Made by a program: the position numbers and the translations under genes. 9,269 bases of DNA, from contig JAUWQK010000037.1 in assembly GCA_030611115.1 (NCBI GenBank), positions 1-9,269 on the forward strand, in the 5' to 3' direction. This document shows positions 1 to 6,296 of the stretch, in pieces. The notes under the pieces are model-generated. The model saw only the letters and a list, made by a program, of their open reading frames with translations, was not told where the DNA came from and did not search any database. Positions within the stretch are counted from its first letter, which is position 1. Each line of letters opens with the position of its first letter. The stretch is from Deltaproteobacteria bacterium. Its GTDB lineage: Bacteria; Desulfobacterota; Desulfobacteria; Desulfobacterales; ETH-SRB1.

Positions 1-68
1 CCCTCAATCCTTCAATCCCTCAATCCCTCAATCCCTCAATCCCTCAATCCCTCAATCCCTCAATCCCT
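1..68. repeat. Octamer tandem repeat (CCCTCAAT)n downstream of mreD
   Basis: Eight head-to-tail copies of CCCTCAAT fill positions 1-64, followed by a partial copy (CCCT, 65-68). The second copy (9-16) differs by one base (CCTTCAAT); the others are identical. The array may continue beyond the window edge. On the transcribed strand the unit reads ATTGAGGG, which contains a Shine-Dalgarno-like GAGGG. It begins 7 bases after the mreD stop, in the junction to whatever follows in the rod-shape operon. Because 8 is not a multiple of 3 and the unit contains TGA, every reading frame on the transcribed strand is stopped within 24 bases, so it is not coding. There are no unique spacers, so it is not a CRISPR. 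Confidence 0.95.
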
Positions 69-74
69 ATGATT

Positions 75-593
75 TTAGCTTTTTTCAGCAATCAGTCCAT
101 TAAACCATTTTTCCAATTTCTTATGAATCTGATTTAAAAATGTTATAAAAAAGAAGCCGGTACATCCTGCCCATAGAATTTGAAAAAAAATAACAGGCCT
201 TATAGTATTTGCGAAAAACTGCGAATCCGGATCTGACATAGAAACACCGGCAATAAATATGATATTCTCCATCAATACGCCGGCAGCAACAATAAACAGC
301 AACAAAATATTATTGCGTGCATGTAAATATCGAATAACTGACTTAACAACTATAAACAGCCAGAAATATGTTGTTAAATACAGGCCAAAAGGCCCTCCTG
401 AAAGATTATCCATTAAAAATCCCAGCGCAAGTATAAAAAGGATGCCTTCACGGGCAGGGCGGAACAGACCGAGATAAATAATAAAGGGGATTAAAAGGTC
501 ATAAAAATTATTGAATAAAGGGATGTGGGGTATAATTGTTGTCTGAAAAATTACAAGGCAGAGACAGACGCAGATATAAAAACAATACGTCAT
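75..593 (-). CDS. mreD: Rod shape-determining protein MreD
   Basis: This is a 172-residue integral inner-membrane protein, the usual MreD length. MreD works with MreB and MreC in the elongasome that guides lateral peptidoglycan synthesis. About five to six hydrophobic segments are visible, near residues 5-20, 30-45, 50-62, 72-88, 96-117 and 133-153. Between the third and fourth lies the family hallmark GFLMDNLSGGPFGLY (58-72). The C-terminus is short, basic and amphipathic (QIHKKLEKW). The ATG overlaps the mreC stop in a 4-base ATGA, which suggests translational coupling. A modest GAG lies about 7 bases upstream of it. The TAA stop at 75-77 is followed almost at once by an octamer repeat. The identification rests on the motif, topology and order after mreB and mreC, and is firm. 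Confidence 0.95.
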   Translation of the reverse strand: MTYCFYICVCLCLVIFQTTIIPHIPLFNNFYDLLIPFIIYLGLFRPAREGILFILALGFLMDNLSGGPFGLYLTTYFWLFIVVKSVIRYLHARNNILLLFIVAAGVLMENIIFIAGVSMSDPDSQFFANTIRPVIFFQILWAGCTGFFFITFLNQIHKKLEKWFNGLIAEKS

Positions 594-1423
594 TGCTTAC
601 TCACAAAATCATGTTTTGGAGAATCCAATACTACTAAAACTTCTTCAAGTTTTTCAAAATCTACATAAGGCATAACCGTTACTTCTTGAAATATACCTGA
701 ATTACGCTTGACAATTTCCGTAACACAACCAACACGTAGCCCTTTAGGAAAAACGCCATCTAAACCTGAAGAAACAACTGTGTCTCCAACTTTAACATCA
801 TGCTTTCTTAATACATATCTGGAAAGACATCTTCCATCTGATTGGCCTTTGATAAGGCCTCTGGCCCTGGTTCTCTGGACTAAAGCATCTACAGCACTAT
901 TCTGGTCAATAATCAGCAAAACCTTGGAATAATTGCGACTGACATCTATAATCTGCCCTGCAATGCCTTCAGGCACTACTACAGGCAAACCCTTTTCAAC
1001 TCCATCGGATTTGCCTTTATCTATGATTATTGTTTTAAACCAGGGAGAGGGATCCTGGCCGACAACTTCGGCGACAAGGACCTGATTAGTCATAGTTTTT
1101 CGAAAATTCAATAAGTTACGGAGTCTAAAATTGGAAATTTCTACTTCACGATACTTATTGTTTTTATCTGTGGCCTGGTTTATCGCTTTTTTAAGATTAT
1201 CATTCTCTTTTGCAACTGAAACCAGAAAAAAATAATGGCCCCATATATTTTTAAAAAATTGAACGGATTTGGTAACATTTGTCTGAAAAGGAGCAATAAA
1301 AAAAATAGCGGTCCGCCCGGACCCATAGGAAGAATATCGGCTACTGTTAACTGAAAGGATTATGATGTTAACAACGATCAAAGCAACCGCACCAACTATC
1401 ATCACCATTTTTTTCGAAAACAT
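590..1423 (-). CDS. mreC: Rod shape-determining protein MreC
   Basis: This is a 277-residue bitopic protein of normal family length. MreC spans the inner membrane once and forms a periplasmic scaffold that contacts MreB, MreD and the class B penicillin-binding protein/RodA pair. A short cytoplasmic start (MFSKKM) leads into a transmembrane helix at about 7-25. A probable coiled coil follows at about 66-108, then the two-lobed beta-rich MreC domain. Typical family stretches are VGQDPSPWF (121-129), DKGKSDGV (135-142), SSGLDGVFPKGLRVG (218-232) and PYVDFEKLEEVLVV (252-265). It starts 4 bases after the mreB stop. No convincing Shine-Dalgarno sequence precedes the ATG, so translation probably depends on ribosomes finishing mreB. 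A second ATG at codon 6 would keep the membrane helix and cannot be excluded. Confidence 0.96.
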   Translation of the reverse strand: MFSKKMVMIVGAVALIVVNIIILSVNSSRYSSYGSGRTAIFFIAPFQTNVTKSVQFFKNIWGHYFFLVSVAKENDNLKKAINQATDKNNKYREVEISNFRLRNLLNFRKTMTNQVLVAEVVGQDPSPWFKTIIIDKGKSDGVEKGLPVVVPEGIAGQIIDVSRNYSKVLLIIDQNSAVDALVQRTRARGLIKGQSDGRCLSRYVLRKHDVKVGDTVVSSGLDGVFPKGLRVGCVTEIVKRNSGIFQEVTVMPYVDFEKLEEVLVVLDSPKHDFVSKQ

Positions 1424-1427
1424 GAAG

Positions 1428-2479
<1,052 letters not shown>

Positions 2480-2536
2480 ATTCTCGCTTGTAACTAGTGT
2501 CGTGTCATGCGTGAAATATCGTATCAGGCACTCGTC

Positions 2537-2556
2537 ATTCCCGCGAAGGCGGGAAT
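2537..2556. repeat. 20-base palindromic repeat ATTCCC-N8-GGGAAT (copy 1)
   Basis: ATTCCCGC (2537-2544) and GCGGGAAT (2549-2556) form a perfect 8-base stem with a 4-base loop. The ATTCCC-N8-GGGAAT form is the pattern described for the dRS3 repeats of Neisseria and seen as dispersed repeats in other bacteria. It lies inside the MITE-like element. Confidence 0.85.
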
Positions 2557-2610
2557 CCATTCCCCGATCAGGTCGAGGACAAGCATTTCTGACCACTTCG
2601 GTGCTTCTGA

Positions 2611-2630
2611 ATTCCCGCTTCCTCGGGAAT
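2611..2630. repeat. 20-base palindromic repeat ATTCCC-N8-GGGAAT (copy 2)
   Basis: ATTCCCG (2611-2617) pairs with CGGGAAT (2624-2630) across a 6-base loop. It fits the same ATTCCC-N8-GGGAAT form as the copy at 2537-2556. In addition, CGTCATTCCCG (2533-2543) and CGGGAATGACG (2624-2634) are perfect 11-base inverted complements. The two copies can therefore pair with each other to make one long hairpin. Confidence 0.85.
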
Positions 2631-2739
2631 GACGGCCATATTTGCGACACTACATAGATGACAGGACACTAGCGCATATGTTGTTCGGTTAATTTAATAA
2701 TAAATCGCTATCAAAAATATCCTGTTATTACAACTAAAA

Positions 2740-2769
2740 ATTATAATTGATGAACTCGTAAAAAGTCAA
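2740..2769 (-). promoter_or_regulatory. Candidate sigma-70 promoter for mreBCD
   Basis: On the minus strand a -35 box TTGACT (2764-2769, five of six consensus bases) is followed after 18 bases by a perfect -10 box TATAAT (2740-2745). It points towards mreB and predicts a start near 2733, hence a leader of about 260 bases. About 87 bases of that would remain if the MITE-like element were absent. It separates mreBCD from the upstream gcv-to-hydrolase operon. Confidence 0.7.
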
Positions 2770-2874
2770 TCTTTAGTGTTTACAAAATAAGATAACTTCT
2801 CAAAAAGTTCGGCTAAAGATAAAAAAGACAAGTCCGCTGGTGATAAAATGTAAAATAGCTGACTGTTTGAGCAA

Positions 2875-3981
2875 TTACAAAATAATTTCCATCACAGTAT
2901 CGTGTAATATCGGCCTGAATTTCTTTATCTTATTATTATCGCGTGATGGATGTACACGGTTTGTTAAAAGTATAACAATAATTGATCGATCGAGATCCAT
3001 CCAGAACGATGTTCCTGTAAAACCAAGATGGCCTACACTCCTTTTAGAAAAAAGACTGCCACAGCTCGAATCAGTTAAAGATGGCGTATCAAAACCAAGT
3101 GCCCTGTCTGAACCTTGCTGCCGTTCAAAAAACTTGTTTATCAACTCTTTTTTAAAATCATGTGAATGTTCATGGAAAGTGAAGACAAGTGAAGACAAGA
3201 GAACCTTCACATCCATAGCGGTCCCGAAAAGACCGGCATGCCCGGCTATACCCCCTACAACATAGGCATTATCATCGTGTACCAAACCATTTAGAAGTAT
3301 TTTGCGCCAGGGGCAAAGTTCTGTAGCGGCAAAACAATCCATATAATTTTCAGAATTAAGGCCCGCAAAAAAAAGATGTTCAAGCCCAAGTGGCCTGTAA
3401 ATATCTTTAATTACGAAATAGTCTAAAGATCTTCCAGATACCTTTTCAACAATCCATTCAAGAACCATAAATCCAAGATCGCTATATAATACATTTTTAC
3501 CTGCAGGATGTATAAGAGGTTCATTTATGAGAAAGTTCCTTAAAGCATTTTTTCGAAAATTATACGGAATTTTCAGCAACTCAATATAATATGGTCGATA
3601 ATCAGGCAGACCTGAATTATGACAAAGAAGATTTCTAATAGATATTTGTTTCTTATCAGTATTTCTAAATTCAGGCAATACTGTTCCAAGATTTTGATCA
3701 AGATCCAGCTTTCCCTGCTGAATCAACTTCATCACTGCCAGTGTAGTTGCAAGAGGTTTTGTAAGGGACGCCAAATCAAAAACAGTGTTTTTTGTCATTA
3801 TGCGTTTTGAGAATATATTTGCATATCCATAAGCCTCAAAAAAAACAATCAAATCATTTTTTGAAACCAGAAGCACGCCTCCAGGGAATACCTTGTCTTT
3901 GACGCCCTTTCTCATCAAATCATTAATTTGAGACTTAGGGCTTTTGGTAACTGTGAGCTGTGAACTGTGAACCATTACCAT
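2875..3981 (-). CDS. Beta-lactamase-family serine hydrolase, AmiE-like
   Basis: This 368-residue enzyme belongs to the AmpC/EstB-like serine hydrolase fold (COG1680 type). The nucleophile motif SLTK is at 72-75 (Ser72, Lys75). YSD at 166-168 takes the place of the usual YxN. The third motif region is GHLGFTGTSFWMD (317-329), with His318 where other families have KTG. The stretch VHDDNAYVVGGIAGHAGLF (234-252) resembles the subfamily containing Bacillus AmiE, an N-acetylmuramoyl-L-alanine amidase of cell-wall recycling. An esterase or other D-Ala-related activity remains possible. No signal peptide is visible, so it is probably cytoplasmic. The start ATG directly follows the ldcA stop with no spacing and no clear ribosome site. 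Residues 4-11 are encoded by a heptamer repeat, and recognisable family sequence begins only near residue 17, so Met23 is an alternative start. Confidence 0.87.
   Translation of the reverse strand: MVMVHSSQLTVTKSPKSQINDLMRKGVKDKVFPGGVLLVSKNDLIVFFEAYGYANIFSKRIMTKNTVFDLASLTKPLATTLAVMKLIQQGKLDLDQNLGTVLPEFRNTDKKQISIRNLLCHNSGLPDYRPYYIELLKIPYNFRKNALRNFLINEPLIHPAGKNVLYSDLGFMVLEWIVEKVSGRSLDYFVIKDIYRPLGLEHLFFAGLNSENYMDCFAATELCPWRKILLNGLVHDDNAYVVGGIAGHAGLFGTAMDVKVLLSSLVFTFHEHSHDFKKELINKFFERQQGSDRALGFDTPSLTDSSCGSLFSKRSVGHLGFTGTSFWMDLDRSIIVILLTNRVHPSRDNNKIKKFRPILHDTVMEIIL
3951..3971. repeat. Heptamer tandem repeat (CTGTGAA)3 in hydrolase start region
   Basis: Three adjacent 7-base units, CTGTGAG, CTGTGAA and CTGTGAA, lie within the first codons of the serine hydrolase gene (TTCACAG on the coding strand). 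They encode the VHSSQLTV segment. Seven is not a multiple of three, so a gain or loss of one unit would shift the reading frame between the annotated ATG and the catalytic domain. Confidence 0.85.
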
Positions 3982-4893
3982 CTATGCTGTAGCCACTTCA
4001 TGAAATGAAAGTAAATTCCTGTCAGAATCAAGAGTTGCTGTAATTCCAAACGGAATGGTAATATTGTTTTTCCCATGTCCTGCTTCAAGGCCGGCAAGAA
4101 TAGGAATATCATCATCCTTGAAAATATTATCAACAACGCTAAAAACTTCTTTAATCTTACCGCAATCTTCAAAAAAGCCAAGAACAAGGCCGGCAATACC
4201 GTCAAAACATCCAGCCATTTTCATCTGGGTCAGCATTCTGTCGATTTTATATGCAGCCTCCCCCCTGTCTTCAAGAAAAAGAATATGATCTTTAAAACCG
4301 GGCTGAAAAGGAGTCCCCGCCAGGTGGCACAAGGTGGCAAGATTCCCCCCTGAAACAATTCCCGAAGCCGAACCATGTCTAAGTGCAGTGCCGCTTTTTA
4401 TTTTTATGTTAAGCTTACTGTCTGAAAGAAAAGCAGCCATCATTGATTCTTTCGTCTTTTGAGAAGCATCAGCCATAGTTGTTACCATTGGGCCGTGAAA
4501 TGTTACAAGGCCGCACTTTGTATATATGGCCGATAAAATTGCAGACACATCGCTGAATCCAACAAAAATCTTTGGATTATTCCGTATGATGTTATAATTC
4601 AATAATGGAAGAATTCTTATCGAGCCATATCCTCCTCTTGCACAAAAAATGGCCTTTATTGAACTGTCTGCAAAAAGCTTATTCAACAAATTTGCCCTAT
4701 GAACATCAGACCCTGCAAGATATGTATTTTTGTCAAATATATCATCTAAAACAGATACACATAAGCCCATTGATTCCAAAACATGAACACCAAGATTATA
4801 ATTCTCCATATCAAAAGGGCTGGCTGGAGCGGCGATTCCGACCTTATCGCCAGGTTTAAGCCGGGCAGGTATTAGTGTATTTTTTGATTTCAT
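3982..4893 (-). CDS. ldcA: LD-carboxypeptidase (muropeptide recycling)
   Basis: This 303-residue cytoplasmic enzyme of peptidase family S66 removes the terminal D-Ala from tetrapeptide stems of recycled peptidoglycan fragments (an L-Lys/mDAP to D-Ala bond). The Ser-His-Glu triad can be placed: Ser114 in GFSDVSAIL (112-120), Glu208 in LFLEDRGEA (205-213), and His273 in GHGKNNITIPFG (272-283). Other family marks are LKPGDKVGIAAPASP (12-26) and RGGYGSIRILPLL (86-98). Length and start match the family. There is no signal peptide. It starts 7 bases after the oxidoreductase stop, with no evident Shine-Dalgarno sequence. Its stop abuts the start of the AmiE-like hydrolase, which acts on related substrates, so the pair probably works in peptidoglycan salvage. 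Self-immunity to microcin C, known for the related MccF branch of S66, is a less likely role. Confidence 0.93.
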   Translation of the reverse strand: MKSKNTLIPARLKPGDKVGIAAPASPFDMENYNLGVHVLESMGLCVSVLDDIFDKNTYLAGSDVHRANLLNKLFADSSIKAIFCARGGYGSIRILPLLNYNIIRNNPKIFVGFSDVSAILSAIYTKCGLVTFHGPMVTTMADASQKTKESMMAAFLSDSKLNIKIKSGTALRHGSASGIVSGGNLATLCHLAGTPFQPGFKDHILFLEDRGEAAYKIDRMLTQMKMAGCFDGIAGLVLGFFEDCGKIKEVFSVVDNIFKDDDIPILAGLEAGHGKNNITIPFGITATLDSDRNLLSFHEVATA

Positions 4894-4900
4894 AAAGAGA

Positions 4901-6286
4901 TTAAACAGGAAAAAATATTTTTTTACATTCTTTTACAGGTAATCTAAGCCTTTTAAAAGCTATTTCCGCAACCTGTGATACCGGATCATACATCTGCGAA
5001 ACAGGAGGATTGTAAGCAAGCTCGGCATCCATAATATCATAGACGGTCATGCCGCCGTGTATGGCAAGAGCAAACAAATTAATTCTCCATGCAGCGCCTT
5101 GCTTCCCCACAGCCTGCGCACCCAGGATCTTTCCGGTGCTTGATTCAACAATGACTCCAATGCTGATTTCTTCAGCATCAGGCATATAGTGTGGTTTTAT
5201 CTCCCGTTTTGTAAAAAACGCCCTTGCCTCATAGCCCAGACTTTTTGCGGTTTCAAGAGTATAGCCGGTTGAAGCAATCTCAAGCCCCCCTATAACTGTA
5301 ACAAATGTGTTCAAAGCGCCTGGATAAGGGCTGTTGCCTCCTGCTGCATTTATTCCAGCCGCCATCCCCTGCCGGTAAGCCGAGGTGGCAAGCTGCATAA
5401 TGGTTGGCGTCCCATCTATACGGGAATAAGTCTGTACAAGATCGCCAACTGCATACACATCTTTTACAGATGTCTCCATCCTGTTGTTTACAACAACTGA
5501 GTTTCTTTCCGTTTTTGCGCCCGCCAATTCAGAAAGCCGCGCATTTGCCTTCATGCCCACAGCCATAACAACGATGTCGCAGTCAATATTTTCACCGGCA
5601 ATTTCTACGGATTCAACTTCCCGCGCTCCATTTATGCGGTCTATGCCCTTACCAAAAAGAACCCTGATTCCAAGCTTCTCAAGATGCTCGACTATAATAC
5701 TCCCCATTGAGGGTTCCAGATTTCGCGGAAAAGGAGGAGGGGTTCTCTTTGTTACTACTACATCAAGTCCAAGTTTCTTCAGCCCCACCGCAATCTCCAG
5801 GCCTATAGAGCCTCCGCCTACGACAACCGCTTTCTTTTTATTGGAAGATTTGGCAGCCTGAAGAAGAGCTTCACTGTTACCAATATCAGATACAAAATGA
5901 ACTCCTCTGCCCGCAAGCTCCTTTGCACCTGGAACTCCGAGGATAATCGGCGATGCACCTGTTGCAAGTATCAGCGAATCATACTTGATCTCCTTCTCCT
6001 TTGAAGTCGCCAGGTCAAGTACTTTTACTATTTTTCTTTCCGCATCAACGGAAACAACTTCGTGAAAAAGGAGCTTGCTCAGCCTGTTTCTTACTTCAGG
6101 CACATTATATTTCAGCTCATCAAAATCTTTAACAACGCCTTCAATAACAAAGGGAAGACCGCAGGGAGAAAACTGATCAAAATTTCTCTTCTCAATAATG
6201 GTTACATGGCATTTTCGGTTATAACTCAGAGCGCTCTTTGAAGAATAGAGCCCGCCTGCTCCAAGACCGACAATTACTATTTCCAT
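4901..6286 (-). CDS. FAD/NAD(P)-dependent CoA-disulfide reductase-type oxidoreductase
   Basis: This 461-residue two-dinucleotide-binding flavoprotein belongs to the class with one active-site cysteine (CoA-disulfide reductase, NADH oxidase, NADH peroxidase, persulfide reductase). The FAD-binding start is VIVGLGAGG (4-12). The active cysteine is Cys42 in SPCGLPFVIEG. The NAD(P) site is VVVGGGSIGLEIA (154-166), and the second FAD motif is YAVGDLV (278-284). The C-terminal dimerisation domain contains AYNPPVSQMYDPVSQ (424-438), including the Tyr425 position typical of CoA-disulfide reductases. The basic pair Lys180-Arg181 at the end of the second NAD(P) strand hints at NADPH use, which is inferred. 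There is no C-terminal rhodanese domain. It starts 10 bases after the gcvPB stop and is co-oriented with the gcv genes. It is not a lipoamide dehydrogenase, because the CxxxxC pair is missing. The substrate is not settled. Confidence 0.88.
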   Translation of the reverse strand: MEIVIVGLGAGGLYSSKSALSYNRKCHVTIIEKRNFDQFSPCGLPFVIEGVVKDFDELKYNVPEVRNRLSKLLFHEVVSVDAERKIVKVLDLATSKEKEIKYDSLILATGASPIILGVPGAKELAGRGVHFVSDIGNSEALLQAAKSSNKKKAVVVGGGSIGLEIAVGLKKLGLDVVVTKRTPPPFPRNLEPSMGSIIVEHLEKLGIRVLFGKGIDRINGAREVESVEIAGENIDCDIVVMAVGMKANARLSELAGAKTERNSVVVNNRMETSVKDVYAVGDLVQTYSRIDGTPTIMQLATSAYRQGMAAGINAAGGNSPYPGALNTFVTVIGGLEIASTGYTLETAKSLGYEARAFFTKREIKPHYMPDAEEISIGVIVESSTGKILGAQAVGKQGAAWRINLFALAIHGGMTVYDIMDAELAYNPPVSQMYDPVSQVAEIAFKRLRLPVKECKKIFFPV

Positions 6287-6296
6287 ACTATCACTA

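Larger units (their letters stand above)
2495..2671. mobile_element. MITE-like element with TA-flanked inverted ends
   Basis: The left end at 2497-2508 (GTGTCGTGTCAT) and the right end at 2658-2669 (ATGACAGGACAC) are inverted complements at 11 of 12 positions. Each is flanked outside by TA (2495-2496 and 2670-2671), and the match extends to CTAG on both sides. This gives an insert of about 173 bases with a TA target duplication. The interior carries nested palindromes and no transposase gene. TA duplication and short terminal repeats are features of IS630/Tc1-mariner relatives, so a non-autonomous derivative is the likeliest reading. That assignment is inferred. It lies between the candidate mreB promoter and the mreB start, so it would be transcribed as part of the leader. 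Confidence 0.7.

Noticed and set aside
1..68. CRISPR array
   Set aside because: The units are directly adjacent 8-mers with no unique spacers and no cas genes nearby.
2794..2809. Possible terminator after the hydrolase gene
   Set aside because: The inverted repeat has only a 5-base AT-rich stem and no clean run of T directly after it, so it is too weak to call.
2840..3265. 141-residue plus-strand ORF opposite the serine hydrolase
   Set aside because: It is an antisense shadow of the well-supported hydrolase gene, with no recognisable domain or ribosome site.
3975..4205. 76-residue minus-strand ORF overlapping the end of ldcA
   Set aside because: It is out of frame with ldcA, whose catalytic His and C-terminus are intact in the annotated frame; there is no sign of a frameshift.
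5484..5861. 125-residue plus-strand ORF opposite the oxidoreductase
   Set aside because: It is an antisense shadow; its low-complexity Ser/Thr/Pro-rich composition reflects the codons of the real gene on the other strand.
4901..6286. Lipoamide dehydrogenase (L protein of glycine cleavage)
   Set aside because: Its position would suit, but there is a single Cys42 with no second cysteine five residues on, and the C-terminal motif is of the CoA-disulfide reductase type.
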